Source of the DNA: Betaproteobacteria bacterium
Lineage (GTDB): Bacteria > Pseudomonadota > Gammaproteobacteria > Burkholderiales > SG8-41
Length of the DNA stretch: 64,000 bases
Direction: 5' to 3'
NCBI GenBank assembly: GCA_025356695.1
Contig: JANXSE010000177.1
Coordinates: forward strand, 1 to 64,000
The stretch's first letter is position 1; every line of letters starts with the position of its first letter. Below, one piece after another: positions 9,257 to 18,586 of this stretch. The notes beneath the pieces were generated by a model. That model did no database searches. It saw only the letters and a program-made list of their open reading frames with translations, and was not told where the DNA came from. Position numbers and translations under genes: made by a program.

Positions 9257-10855
9257 TTGCGCCCGCAATTTCCCGCTGCCGCACGCTACCTCTCGCTCGC
9301 CGCGCGGGGGCAGAACGCGTGGTGGCGTTACGTGCTGGGGGCGGTCACCGTCATTTTCTTTTTCGAGTTGCTGGGCTTCGTGCCGTGGTGGCTGGCGATG
9401 CAGTTCAGCGTGTTCGGCACGCTCGAACAGTTTGTCGCGCTCAACGCCGGCGAGCTGATCGGTCTCGGCGGGCTTGCCATCGTCATGACCTGGATACATC
9501 GCCGGAGCATGCGCAGCCTGGTCACGCCCTACGCGCGCATTGACTGGCGCCGCATGGCGACGGGTGCCGTCGTGTGGGCGGGGTTTGCGGTCGTTTGTTG
9601 CGTGGTCGAGGCCTGGCTGTTTCCCGGCCGTTATCGTTTCAGTTTCGATCCGAACGTGTTTTTCGTCTCGGCGGCACTGGCCCTGTTACTGACGCCCTTG
9701 CAGACGGCGACCGAGGAACTGCTGTTCCGCAGTTACGTCATGCAAAGCCTCGGCTTGTTGTGTCGGCGACCCTGGTTGCTGATCGCCATCAGCGCGGCAA
9801 TGTTCATGCTGCCGCATGCGGGCAATCCGGAGGTGGATGCGGCGCCGTGGCTGGTGCTGCCGCAGTATTTCATCATCGGCGCTTTGCTGGCGGCGGTCAC
9901 CCTGAAGGACGGCCGTCTCGAACTGGCGATTGGCATCCACGCCGCCAACAATCTGTTTACCGGCATCGTCGCCAACATCGAACCGTCGGTGATCAGCACC
10001 AACGCGCTGTTTACCTCCGAGTTCGACCCGGCCTATGCGCTCTTCGCGCTGGCGGCGGCGAGCGTGGCAACGTGGTGCGTGTTATTCCGCCCGCAGCGCG
10101 ACCGCTTTTCCGCGGGTGAGCTCGCGCAGTTCGAAAACGACGGCTATGTAGTGGTGCGCCGCCTTGCCGATGCCACTACCTGCGGCATCATGCTGGCGAA
10201 GGCCAAGCTCGATCTGGCGGCGCGAGTGCCGCCGGTTGAATACGAAGCGGATACCGGTTATCCGGGAGCGCCGGCCTCGCTTGATGCGCCGGGCGGGTGC
10301 ACCGTGCGCCGCCTGTTGCAGGCCTATGCGCGCAGCGCGGTGCTTGCCGAGTGGCAGATTTCACCCAGGCTGGCGGCGCGCCTGCGCCAGTTGCTGGGCG
10401 CGCGCATTGAAATGTCGCAGGCGCATCACAATTGCGTGATGACGAAGAACCCGGGTTACAGCAGCGAAACGCACTGGCACCAGGACATCCGCTACTGGTC
10501 TTTTCAGCAGCCCGCACTGGTGTCGGTATGGACCGCGCTCGGGCGCGAACACGCCGGCAACGGCTGCCTGCGCGTATTGCCGGGCACGCACCGCATGGCG
10601 TTTTCTGCCGACCAGTACGATGGCGATTTGTTTCTGCGCCCTGAGCATCCGGCAAACCGCGCATTGATCGAGACACAGCAGACCGTTGAGCTCGACGCCG
10701 GCGATGTGCTGTTCTTTCACAGCCGCCTGCTGCACACGGCCGGCGACAACCGCAGCACCGACACCAAGTATTCGCTGGTCTCGACTTATCACGCCGCGGG
10801 CAACCGGCCGCTGCGCGCTTCGCGCTCGGCGTCGCTCCCCGACATTCCGCTGTAG
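9257..10855 (+). CDS. CPBP-family intramembrane protease fused to a phytanoyl-CoA dioxygenase-like domain
   Basis: One 532-residue open frame holds two unrelated domains. Residues 1 to about 280 are polytopic and carry all three CPBP (CAAX protease/bacteriocin-processing) motifs: EELLFR (153-158), FMLPH (183-187) and HAANN (228-232). From about residue 288 (ELAQFENDGYVVVRRL) the protein is a PhyH-type Fe(II)/2-oxoglutarate oxygenase, with the HxD pair at His408/Asp410 and a distal His near 493 (LLHTAGDN). No stop or frame change separates them. The TTG start at 9257 lacks a good ribosome binding site and is uncertain. It follows metH by 14 bases. Substrates are unknown. Confidence 0.8.
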   Translation: MRPQFPAAARYLSLAARGQNAWWRYVLGAVTVIFFFELLGFVPWWLAMQFSVFGTLEQFVALNAGELIGLGGLAIVMTWIHRRSMRSLVTPYARIDWRRMATGAVVWAGFAVVCCVVEAWLFPGRYRFSFDPNVFFVSAALALLLTPLQTATEELLFRSYVMQSLGLLCRRPWLLIAISAAMFMLPHAGNPEVDAAPWLVLPQYFIIGALLAAVTLKDGRLELAIGIHAANNLFTGIVANIEPSVISTNALFTSEFDPAYALFALAAASVATWCVLFRPQRDRFSAGELAQFENDGYVVVRRLADATTCGIMLAKAKLDLAARVPPVEYEADTGYPGAPASLDAPGGCTVRRLLQAYARSAVLAEWQISPRLAARLRQLLGARIEMSQAHHNCVMTKNPGYSSETHWHQDIRYWSFQQPALVSVWTALGREHAGNGCLRVLPGTHRMAFSADQYDGDLFLRPEHPANRALIETQQTVELDAGDVLFFHSRLLHTAGDNRSTDTKYSLVSTYHAAGNRPLRASRSASLPDIPL

Positions 10856-10915
10856 GCGGCGCGGCGCCTCGCGTGGCGGCGTTACAATGCGGACTTTTGC
10901 GGGCGAAGGATGGCC

Positions 10916-11269
10916 ATGCCGACATTCTCCTCACCGGCGCTGCAGGCGGTTTTGCTGCTCTCAGCTTCCAATCTCTTCATGACGTTTGCCTGGTACGGGC
11001 ATCTGCGCAATCTGCGCACCAGCACCTGGGTCGTCGCGGTTTTCGTCAGCTGGGGCATCGCCTTGTTCGAATACCTGCTGCAGGTGCCGGGCAACCGTAT
11101 CGGCTTCAGTGTGTTTTCACTGGCCCAGCTCAAGATCATCCAGGAGGTGATCACCTTGCTGGTGTTCGTGCCGTTTGCGATGTTCTACATGGACCAGAAG
11201 ATCACGCTCAACTATGCCTACGCCGGCCTGTGCCTGATCGGCGCCGTGTATTTCATTTTCAAAGCGTAG
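10916..11269 (+). CDS. DMT family (DUF486) small membrane protein
   Basis: About 117 residues with four predicted membrane helices, matching the DUF486 family of small multidrug-resistance-like proteins (FAWYGHLRNL, LAQLKIIQEVITL, and the FMTFAWY start of the first loop). The function of this family is not established. The ATG at 10916 has AAGG six bases upstream; an ATG at 10910 abuts that site and is less likely. It ends 36 bases before mpl on the same strand. Confidence 0.85.
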   Translation: MPTFSSPALQAVLLLSASNLFMTFAWYGHLRNLRTSTWVVAVFVSWGIALFEYLLQVPGNRIGFSVFSLAQLKIIQEVITLLVFVPFAMFYMDQKITLNYAYAGLCLIGAVYFIFKA

Positions 11270-11305
11270 CGGCTTAAACCTATTCATTCTTGAATTCCGC
11301 GCTCA

Positions 11306-12700
11306 ATGCACATCCACATACTCGGCATCTGCGGCACTTTCATGGGCGGCATCGCGGCGATCGCGAAGTCGGCCGGGCATGCCGTCACCGGTTGCGACGC
11401 CAACGTCTATCCGCCGATGAGCACGCAGCTTGAAGCGCAGGGCATCGGGCTGATCGAGGGGTTCGACGCCGCGCAGCTTAAACTCGCGCCCGACGTCTAT
11501 GTCATCGGCAACGTCGTTACGCGTGGCAATCCGCTGATGGAAGAAATTCTTAACCGCGGCCTGCCGTACCTCTCGGGGCCGCAGTGGCTGGCGGAAAACG
11601 TGTTGCGCGGGCGCTGGGTGCTGGCGGTCGCCGGCACGCACGGCAAGACCACCACGACGTCGATGCTGGCGTGGATACTTGAACATGCGGGGCTGGCGCC
11701 CGGGTTCCTGATCGGCGGGGTGCCGGAGAATTTTGGGATTTCTGCCAGATTGCCAGGGGTGCCACCCAAGCAAGCGAAGGGCGGTGATGAACGCTCACCG
11801 TTCTTCGTCATCGAAGCCGACGAATACGACACGGCGTTTTTCGACAAGCGCTCGAAGTTCGTGCACTACGCGCCGCGCACTGCAGTGCTGAACAATCTCG
11901 AATTCGATCACGCCGATATTTTCCCGGACGTGGTGGCGATCGAAACACAGTTTCATCATCTGGTGCGTACGATCCCATCCAACGGTTTGATTGTTGCCAA
12001 CGGCGCCGAGGCGTCACTGGACCGCGTGCTGGCGTGCGGCTGCTGGACATCGGTCGAGCGTTTCGATCATCACGATGGCTGGCAGTGCGGCGCGCAGTCG
12101 GCCGACGGTCGTTTTGACGTCAGCCTCGCCGGTAAACCGCAGGGCACAGTGCAGTGGGATCTGCTCGGCGCGCACAACCAGCACAACGCACTCGCTGCGA
12201 TCGCCGCGGCGCGCCACGCCGGCGTGCCGGTGGCGGCATCGATTGCGGCGCTGGCCAAATTCAAAAACGTCAAACGCCGCATGGAAACGCGCGGCGCAGT
12301 CAATGGCATCACGGTCTACGACGATTTTGCGCACCATCCGACGGCGATCAAGACCACGCTGGCCGGGCTGCGCAGCAAGGTCAAAGGCGCGCGCATTCTC
12401 GCCGTGCTCGAACCGCGCTCGAACACGATGAAGCTCGGTGTCATGAAAGACGCGCTGCCGGGCAGTCTCGTCGATGCCGATCTGGTGTTTTGTTATGCGG
12501 CGAATCTCGGCTGGAACCCGGCGGAGTCATTGACGCCGCTGGGGGCGCGCGCTACTACTGAACAAGACCTTACCAAACTCGTCGAGGCGATTGCGCAGGC
12601 GGCGCGCCCCGGCGACCACGTGCTCATCATGAGCAACGGCGGTTTCGGTGGCGTGCACGAAAAACTGCTGCAACGATTGCGGGAACTGCATGGCCGATAA
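11306..12700 (+). CDS. mpl: UDP-N-acetylmuramate:L-alanyl-gamma-D-glutamyl-meso-diaminopimelate ligase
   Basis: A 464-residue Mur-ligase family protein that recycles the murein tripeptide by joining it to UDP-MurNAc in the cytoplasm. It opens with the Mpl-type Rossmann segment HILGICGTFMGGIAAIA, which distinguishes it from MurC. The ATP loop is GTHGKTTTTSM near residue 110, followed by the central-domain FVIEADEYDTAFFDKRSKF and the C-terminal DDFAHHPTAIKTTL. The 3' end overlaps the next gene by 11 bases, indicating an operon with the AAA ATPase. Confidence 0.95.
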   Translation: MHIHILGICGTFMGGIAAIAKSAGHAVTGCDANVYPPMSTQLEAQGIGLIEGFDAAQLKLAPDVYVIGNVVTRGNPLMEEILNRGLPYLSGPQWLAENVLRGRWVLAVAGTHGKTTTTSMLAWILEHAGLAPGFLIGGVPENFGISARLPGVPPKQAKGGDERSPFFVIEADEYDTAFFDKRSKFVHYAPRTAVLNNLEFDHADIFPDVVAIETQFHHLVRTIPSNGLIVANGAEASLDRVLACGCWTSVERFDHHDGWQCGAQSADGRFDVSLAGKPQGTVQWDLLGAHNQHNALAAIAAARHAGVPVAASIAALAKFKNVKRRMETRGAVNGITVYDDFAHHPTAIKTTLAGLRSKVKGARILAVLEPRSNTMKLGVMKDALPGSLVDADLVFCYAANLGWNPAESLTPLGARATTEQDLTKLVEAIAQAARPGDHVLIMSNGGFGGVHEKLLQRLRELHGR

Positions 12701-14171
12701 CCTCAACGATCTCGCGCTTATCATTAAATCGCATTTTCCGCTGGTGCAGGTCGAGACCAGCGAAGAGGTGCGCATGATGCGCCTGCTTGAACGCGCCTCG
12801 AATCTCGAAAACTGGCCGCTCTTCGTGTGGACGGTCGCCGACGGTCTGAAGCGCTTCCCGCGCACCGACGTCGTGCCGCAGACCTACGAGTTTCGCGATG
12901 CGCTGCGCCATATCGACAAGACGCCGCAGAACGGCATCTACGTGATGCTAGATCCGCAGCCGTACTTCGACGACCCGGTCAACGTGCGCCTGATCAAGGA
13001 GATCGCGCAGGAATATCCGAAGACGCCGCGCACCCTGGTCTTCGTCAGCCAGCACGTCGACATTCCGGTCGATCTGCAGCGCATGTGCGCGCGCTTCGCG
13101 TTGCCGCTGCCCACCGCGCAGGAAATCCGCGAACTGATCCGGCAGGAAGCGCAGTTGTGGGAGCGCGAGAACGGCCAGCCGATCAAGGGCCAGCAGCAGG
13201 CGGTCGACATGCTGGTGCAGCATCTGTCGGGCATGTGCCAGGACGACGCGCAGCGTTTGATCCGGCAGGCCATCCGCGACGACAACGCGATCACGCTTGA
13301 CGACATCCACCGCGTGCTGCGCTTCAAGCGCGAATCGCTGGGCGAGGGCGGTCTGCTCGATTTTGAAATCGACACCGGCAGCTTCGCCGACGTCGGCGGC
13401 CTGAAGAACCTCAAGCGCTGGCTCGAACTGCGGCGACCGGCGTTCACGGGGGATGCCGCCAAACTCGGCGTCGATGTGCCCAAGGGCGTGCTGCTGCTCG
13501 GCGTGCAGGGCGCAGGCAAGAGCCTTGCCGCCAAGGCCATTGCGGGTTCATGGGGTGTGCCGCTGATGCGGCTCGACTTTGCGGTGCTCTACAACAAGTT
13601 CAGCGGCGAGACCGAACGTAATCTGCGTGCGGCATTAAAGCAGGGCGATGCGATGTCACCCTGCGTGCTGTGGATCGACGAGATCGAAAAAGGCCTCGCG
13701 CAGGACAGCGGTGGCGGCGACGGCGGCGTGTCGCGCCGCGTGCTGGGCACGTTGCTGACCTGGATGGCCGAGCGCAAATCGCGTACTTTTCTGGTTGCCA
13801 CATCGAATGATGTTTCGCAACTGCCGCCCGAGCTGTTGCGCAAGGGCCGTGTCGATGAAATGTTCTTTGTCGATCTGCCCGAGCTGCCGGTGCGCGAGGA
13901 GATTTACCGCATCCATCTCAGAAAACGCAATCACGATCCGCTGAAATTCGACGTGCCCAGCCTCGCCGTTGCCGCCGACGGCTTTGCCGGCGCGGAAATC
14001 GAACAGACGGTGGTGGCGGCAATTTACGAATCGCTGTCGGAAAAGAAGCCGCTGGCGACCGAGCACATCGCCGGCGAAATCCAGCGCACGCGGCCGCTGT
14101 CGGTGGTGATGTCGGAAAAAGTCGACGGCCTGCGCGCGTGGGCGGCGGGGCGCACGGTCAGCGCGGATTAA
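12690..14171 (+). CDS. Ycf46-like AAA+ ATPase
   Basis: 493 residues. The N-terminal ~230 residues (LALIIKSHFPLVQVETSEE, LFVWTVADGLKRF) match the family seen in plastid and cyanobacterial Ycf46. The AAA+ module has Walker A GVQGAGKS (271-278), Walker B CVLWIDEIEKG near 327, sensor ATSNDVSQLPPELLRKGRVDE and a C-terminal lid. Cyanobacterial Ycf46 has been linked to photosynthesis and CO2 use; its role in a non-phototroph is not known. The start ATG at 12690 lies inside the end of mpl, so translation is probably coupled. Confidence 0.88.
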   Translation: MADNLNDLALIIKSHFPLVQVETSEEVRMMRLLERASNLENWPLFVWTVADGLKRFPRTDVVPQTYEFRDALRHIDKTPQNGIYVMLDPQPYFDDPVNVRLIKEIAQEYPKTPRTLVFVSQHVDIPVDLQRMCARFALPLPTAQEIRELIRQEAQLWERENGQPIKGQQQAVDMLVQHLSGMCQDDAQRLIRQAIRDDNAITLDDIHRVLRFKRESLGEGGLLDFEIDTGSFADVGGLKNLKRWLELRRPAFTGDAAKLGVDVPKGVLLLGVQGAGKSLAAKAIAGSWGVPLMRLDFAVLYNKFSGETERNLRAALKQGDAMSPCVLWIDEIEKGLAQDSGGGDGGVSRRVLGTLLTWMAERKSRTFLVATSNDVSQLPPELLRKGRVDEMFFVDLPELPVREEIYRIHLRKRNHDPLKFDVPSLAVAADGFAGAEIEQTVVAAIYESLSEKKPLATEHIAGEIQRTRPLSVVMSEKVDGLRAWAAGRTVSAD

Positions 14172-14216
14172 AGCGAACCCCTTGCGGTTTCAGAATTCCA
14201 TTTCAGGGAATCCAGC

Positions 14217-15308
14217 ATGAAGATTGTTGATGTCAAAACCTATCCGGTCGTTTATCCGGTGAAAGAACCCTTTTCGAACGGCATGCGCACAACGCGGCAG
14301 CGTCCGTTCGGCATTGTCGAGGTCATCACCGACAGCGGGTTGTCCGGCTGGGGCGAGGGCACCGGCGTGCCGGCGCGGCGCGCACTCGAATCGCAGGTGA
14401 TCGGCCGTAGTCCCTTCGATTACGCAGTGATCTGGGAAGGCCTGCAACTGCAAGGCACCGACATCGGCGCGATCAGTGGCGTCGACATCGCGTTGTGGGA
14501 CTTGATGGGCAAGGCGCTCGACAAGCCGATCCATCAACTGCTGGGCGGCGCCTTTCGCAGCAAAGTCGAGGCCTATGCGACGGGCCTCTTCCGGCGCGAA
14601 CGCAGCGACCCGACCGCCGCGCTGGTCGAAGAAGCGCGCGGCTATGTCGATCAGGGTTTCACCGCGATGAAAATGAAAGTCGGTTTCGGCCCGGAGTACG
14701 ACATCAAGAACGTGGCGGCGGTGCGCCGCGCCATTGGCGACGACATCCTGTTTGCGGTCGATGCGAATTGTGCCTACGACCGCGGCTCGGCGATTGCCGT
14801 CGGACAAAAGCTCGTCGAAAACAACCTGCTATGGTTCGAAGAGCCGATCAGCTCCGATGATGTCGAGGGTTATAGTGAAATCCGCCGCGCGCTGAATGTG
14901 CGGGTCTCCGGTGCGGAACAATTGCGCGGCCACCGCGCTTTCCGCCGTTTTTTGCAGGAACGCGCGCTCGACATCGTGCAGCCCGATGTCAGCATCTGCG
15001 GCGGCTTCACCGAGTTCAGGAAGATCGCGGCGATGGCGAGCGTCAATCACGTGCGTGTGCTGCCGCATATGTTCGGCACTGCCATTCGCATGGCGGCGAC
15101 ACTGCAGCTGCTGGCCAATCTGCCCGATGCGCCGCATGCCAACGTGCCGTTCCCGGCGCTGCTCGAATACGACATGAGCGAAAACGCCCTGCGCACCGAA
15201 CTGGCGAAGAACCCTGTGACGCACAAGGACGGCATCGTGACGATTCCGCAGGGGCCGGGGCTGGGCATCGAAATCAATCGCGAGCTGTTGAACCGCTATG
15301 CGGCGTGA
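14217..15308 (+). CDS. Mandelate racemase/muconate lactonizing enzyme family protein
   Basis: 363 residues of the enolase superfamily: an N-terminal capping domain and a (beta/alpha)7 barrel. Catalytic elements are visible: AMKMKVGFG (KxK) near 160, metal ligands in VDANCAYDR, WFEEPIS and SGAEQLRG, and the late histidine in VLPHMFGTA. These enzymes abstract a proton alpha to a carboxylate and typically act as sugar-acid dehydratases or racemases. The exact substrate cannot be assigned. The overlap of 11 bases with the following Bug receptor suggests that the receptor delivers its substrate. Confidence 0.85.
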   Translation: MKIVDVKTYPVVYPVKEPFSNGMRTTRQRPFGIVEVITDSGLSGWGEGTGVPARRALESQVIGRSPFDYAVIWEGLQLQGTDIGAISGVDIALWDLMGKALDKPIHQLLGGAFRSKVEAYATGLFRRERSDPTAALVEEARGYVDQGFTAMKMKVGFGPEYDIKNVAAVRRAIGDDILFAVDANCAYDRGSAIAVGQKLVENNLLWFEEPISSDDVEGYSEIRRALNVRVSGAEQLRGHRAFRRFLQERALDIVQPDVSICGGFTEFRKIAAMASVNHVRVLPHMFGTAIRMAATLQLLANLPDAPHANVPFPALLEYDMSENALRTELAKNPVTHKDGIVTIPQGPGLGIEINRELLNRYAA

Positions 15309-16293
15309 CGCCGGCGGATTGCGGGAGATGCGTCGTTTGCTGGCCGTTGCGGCCGTGCTGTTGTGGCCGGCCATGCATGATGCGGCTGCGGCCGAGGTCT
15401 ATCCGTCGCGCCCAATCCGCCTGATCGTACCCTTCGTCGCCGGCGGCGGTACCGATCTGCTGGCGCGGCTGGTGGCACCGCGCTTCGGCGAAGCGCTGGG
15501 CCAGCAGGTGGTGGTGGACAATCGCGGCGGCGCAGGCAGTGTGCTCGGTACGCAACTTGTCGCCAAATCCGCCCCCGACGGTTATACGCTCGGCATGATC
15601 GACACCGCATTCGCGATCAACCCATCTCTGGCCGACAAACTGCCCTATGACTCCGAGCGCGATTTTTCTTTCGTGGCGATCGTCGCGACTTCGCCGTCCC
15701 TGCTAGTGACTCACCCGGGCCTCAAGGTGCGCACGTTGCAGGAACTGATTGCCGCGGCGAAAAAGAATCCGGGCAAGATTACGTTCGGCTCCGCCGGCGT
15801 TGGTTCGTCGAGCCATCTGTCGTCGGAGATGTTTAAGACCGCGGCGAAAATCGATTTGCTGCACGTGCCCTACAAAGGCGCTGGCGCCTCCGTCATTGAA
15901 GTGATCGGCGGGCACGCCGATCTCACCATCGCGGTGCCGGGCGCCCTGTTGCCGCAGATCCAGGCCGGCACGCTGGTGCCGCTGGCGATCACCGGCAAGA
16001 AACCCTCGCCGCTACTGCCCAATGTGCCGACGTTTGCTGCGGCGGGATTTCCCAGCGTCAATCCGGAATCATTCCGTTTCATGATCGCGCCGGCGGGTCT
16101 GCCGGCGACGGCGCAGGCGGCGCTCGGCAAAGCGTTGGGCGCGGCGCTGGCGCAACCGGATTTGCAGGCGCGCCTCACTGAAAACGGTTTTGACCCCGAG
16201 CACCTCACCGATCGCGAGGCGCGCGCATTCGTACTGCGCGAAATCCAGAAGTGGCGTCAGGCGGTGAAGGATTCGGGGGCGAAGAACAATTGA
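15298..16293 (+). CDS. Bug/TctC-type tripartite tricarboxylate transporter substrate-binding protein
   Basis: About 331 residues with an N-terminal signal peptide (MRRLLAVAAVLLWPAMHDAAAA) and the Bug family signatures YPSRPIRLIVPFVAGGGTDLLAR and NRGGAGSVLGTQLVAKSAPDGYT. Bug proteins are periplasmic receptors for small carboxylates and are greatly expanded in betaproteobacteria. No TctA/TctB membrane genes are present here, which is common for Bug receptors. The ATG at 15298 overlaps the previous gene; an internal ATG at 15328 directly follows GGGAG and would still keep the whole signal peptide. Confidence 0.92.
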   Translation: MRRDAGGLREMRRLLAVAAVLLWPAMHDAAAAEVYPSRPIRLIVPFVAGGGTDLLARLVAPRFGEALGQQVVVDNRGGAGSVLGTQLVAKSAPDGYTLGMIDTAFAINPSLADKLPYDSERDFSFVAIVATSPSLLVTHPGLKVRTLQELIAAAKKNPGKITFGSAGVGSSSHLSSEMFKTAAKIDLLHVPYKGAGASVIEVIGGHADLTIAVPGALLPQIQAGTLVPLAITGKKPSPLLPNVPTFAAAGFPSVNPESFRFMIAPAGLPATAQAALGKALGAALAQPDLQARLTENGFDPEHLTDREARAFVLREIQKWRQAVKDSGAKNN

Positions 16294-16309
16294 TTCGCCC
16301 GCAGCGGTA

Positions 16310-17911
16310 CTAGAATCCCGCCGCCGCCCCATCGCTGCGCGGATCAAACCCTGCCTCTAGCGTGCCATCGACATATCGTGCGATGCCGCCCGCATGCCCC
16401 ATGGTTTCATCGTAGGCCTGCAATACTTCGACGTCGTGATCGCGGCGTTTTAGTTCGGCAACGAGCACCGGATCGAATCGCGATTCCAATTTCAGCGTAT
16501 CGCTGGCCTGTCCCCAGGTGCGGCCCAGCAGCCAGCGCGGCGCGCTGATCGCCTGCTGCATGCCCTGCCCGAATACGGCGTAGCGCGTGAACACCGCCGA
16601 CTGCGTCTGCGGCTGGCCGTCGCCACCCATGGTGCCGTAGACCATGACGCGGCCGTCGTTTAATCGGGCCAGCGCCGGATTCAGGGTGTGAAAGGGTTTG
16701 CGTCGCGGCTTTAGCAGATTCAGCGCGCGTTCGTCGAGCGAAAAACTGCAGCCGCGGTTTTGCCAGTTGATGCCGGAGTTTTTCAGCACGATGCCGCTAC
16801 CGAACTCGTGATAAATGCTCTGGATCATGCTGACGGCGCGGCCGGCACCATCAATCGCGCCCATCCACACGGTATCGCCACGTTTGGATTGCGCACCCCA
16901 GGGCAATGCTTGATCGCGGTTGATGGTGGCGGCTTGCGCGGCAAGCGCTTTGTCTTCGAGTAGTTGCTGCGGGTCAACCGTCATATAAGCCGGATCAGTG
17001 ATGTGGTGGTCGCGCACCAGAAAAGCCTGCTTGGTCGCTTCGACGGCGAGATGCACGTGATCGGCGCTGTCAGCGGCGATTTTGTCGAGACCGAGTCGAT
17101 CGAGAATGCCGAGGATCATCAGCGACACCGTGCCCTGCGTCGGTGGTGCCATGTTGTAGAGCGTGCCTAGACTGTGTTGCAACACGACGGGTGGACGCAG
17201 TTCGGCGGCGTGGCCTTCGAGGTCGGCGAGTGACAGCGGGCTGCCAACAGCGGCGAGATCGCCGGCAATCGATCGCGCTAGTTCGCCGTCGTAGAAATCG
17301 TTGAGTCCCATTTTGACGAGCTGGCACAGCGTCGCGGCGATGCGTGGTTGTTTCATCGTAGAGTCTGCGGCCGGCGCGGCGCCGTCGACGAGAAAGCACT
17401 CGCCGAATCCGGATACGCCCGATAACTCGGTGCGCCTGGCGGCGGTGCAGTTCGCCTGACTCTGCGTGACGACAAAGCCTTTTTCGGCATGCTGAATGGC
17501 GTCGTCGAGCAAACGCGCAAGCGGCAGGCGGCCCGCCCAATGCTGCTTCGCGTAATCGAGCGCAAGCGCCCAGCCTGAAATCGTGCCGGCGGCCGTATTG
17601 GCGGCGAGCCCGCCGCGCGAGGGGATCGCGGTCAGATTCTGCCCGCGGTAAAAATCGACGGTGGCGCGCGCCGCGGCGCGTCCACAGGCGTCGATGGTCA
17701 CAACATCGCGGCCCGGTTCGTGGATCAGCCAGAAGCTGTCGCCGCCGATGCTGTTCATGTGCGGATAGACGACGGCAATCGTCGCCGCCGCGGCGACCAC
17801 CGCTTCGAGCGCGTTGCCGCCTTCGCGCAGCACGGCGAGCCCCGATTGCGCGGCCAGCGCGTGCGGCGCCACCATCATGCCTTGCTTCGCGTAGGTGGAT
17901 TTTGTGGTCAT
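16310..17911 (-). CDS. Gamma-glutamyltransferase family protein (Ntn hydrolase)
   Basis: 533 residues matching the gamma-glutamyltranspeptidase family over its full length (MMVAPHALAAQSGLAVLREGG, NSIGGDSFWLIHEP, HLAVEATKQAFLVRD). The precursor would cleave before Thr347 in KRGDTVWMGAIDG; the nucleophile is kept, but the usual TTH that follows is replaced by TVW. No signal peptide is evident, so it is probably cytoplasmic, unlike classical periplasmic GGT. It is convergent with the Bug receptor gene. It may be a relative acting on another gamma-glutamyl or amide substrate. Confidence 0.88.
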   Translation of the reverse strand: MTTKSTYAKQGMMVAPHALAAQSGLAVLREGGNALEAVVAAAATIAVVYPHMNSIGGDSFWLIHEPGRDVVTIDACGRAAARATVDFYRGQNLTAIPSRGGLAANTAAGTISGWALALDYAKQHWAGRLPLARLLDDAIQHAEKGFVVTQSQANCTAARRTELSGVSGFGECFLVDGAAPAADSTMKQPRIAATLCQLVKMGLNDFYDGELARSIAGDLAAVGSPLSLADLEGHAAELRPPVVLQHSLGTLYNMAPPTQGTVSLMILGILDRLGLDKIAADSADHVHLAVEATKQAFLVRDHHITDPAYMTVDPQQLLEDKALAAQAATINRDQALPWGAQSKRGDTVWMGAIDGAGRAVSMIQSIYHEFGSGIVLKNSGINWQNRGCSFSLDERALNLLKPRRKPFHTLNPALARLNDGRVMVYGTMGGDGQPQTQSAVFTRYAVFGQGMQQAISAPRWLLGRTWGQASDTLKLESRFDPVLVAELKRRDHDVEVLQAYDETMGHAGGIARYVDGTLEAGFDPRSDGAAAGF

Positions 17912-17977
17912 GGGTGTAGTGCCGAGGGTAAAGAGTTTCGATTATAGGCTGGGCGTCGTGGCGGGTAGAATCCGCCC

Positions 17978-18550
17978 ATGCACAGCGCCATGATTTACAT
18001 CCACGGCTTCAACAGTTCGCCGGCGTCGTTCAAGGCGCGCGTCCTGCAAACGGCACTGGCACTGCGCGCACCGGCGATGAAATTTCTCGCGCCGGTGCTG
18101 CCGCATGCGCCGGCGGCGGCAGCGCGCCTGCTCGATGAACTCGCGGTGAAAACTCCCGACGCGATACTCGCCGGCAGCTCGCTTGGCGGTTATTACGCGA
18201 CCTGGCTGGCGGAGCGGCATGCACTGCGCGCGGTGCTGGTTAATCCGGCGGTGCGTCCGTACGAACTGCTCGAAGGCCATGTCGGGCGGCAAAAAAATTT
18301 CCACACGGGCGAAGAATATGAATTCACATTGGCGCATGTGGATGAATTGCGCGCGCTCGAATGCGAGGCGATTACGCCGCAGCGTTATTTGTTGATGGTC
18401 GAAACCGGTGACGAGGTGCTTGACTACAGACAGGCAGTGCAGCGCTACCAGGGGGCGCGGCAATACATCATCGAAGGCGGTGATCACGGCTTTGGCGATT
18501 TCGAACAGCATCTGGCGGTCGTATTCGAGTTTTGTGCGCCGGTAAATTAG
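17978..18550 (+). CDS. YqiA/YcfP family alpha/beta-hydrolase (esterase)
   Basis: 190 residues of the UPF0227/YqiA family: IYIHGFNSSPASFKA at the N-terminus (oxyanion region), nucleophile elbow GSSLGGYYATWLAE with Ser near 68, the family segment LVNPAVRPYELLEGHVG, an acidic residue in METGDEVLDY, and the catalytic His in IIEGGDHGFGDF. YqiA of E. coli has esterase activity on short acyl esters. The gene is divergent from the GGT homologue (66-base gap) and precedes the kelch pair by 36 bases. Confidence 0.9.
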   Translation: MHSAMIYIHGFNSSPASFKARVLQTALALRAPAMKFLAPVLPHAPAAAARLLDELAVKTPDAILAGSSLGGYYATWLAERHALRAVLVNPAVRPYELLEGHVGRQKNFHTGEEYEFTLAHVDELRALECEAITPQRYLLMVETGDEVLDYRQAVQRYQGARQYIIEGGDHGFGDFEQHLAVVFEFCAPVN

Positions 18551-18586
18551 GTTAAGGTGGCATCAGCGCCATCGACTGGAGGGGAG

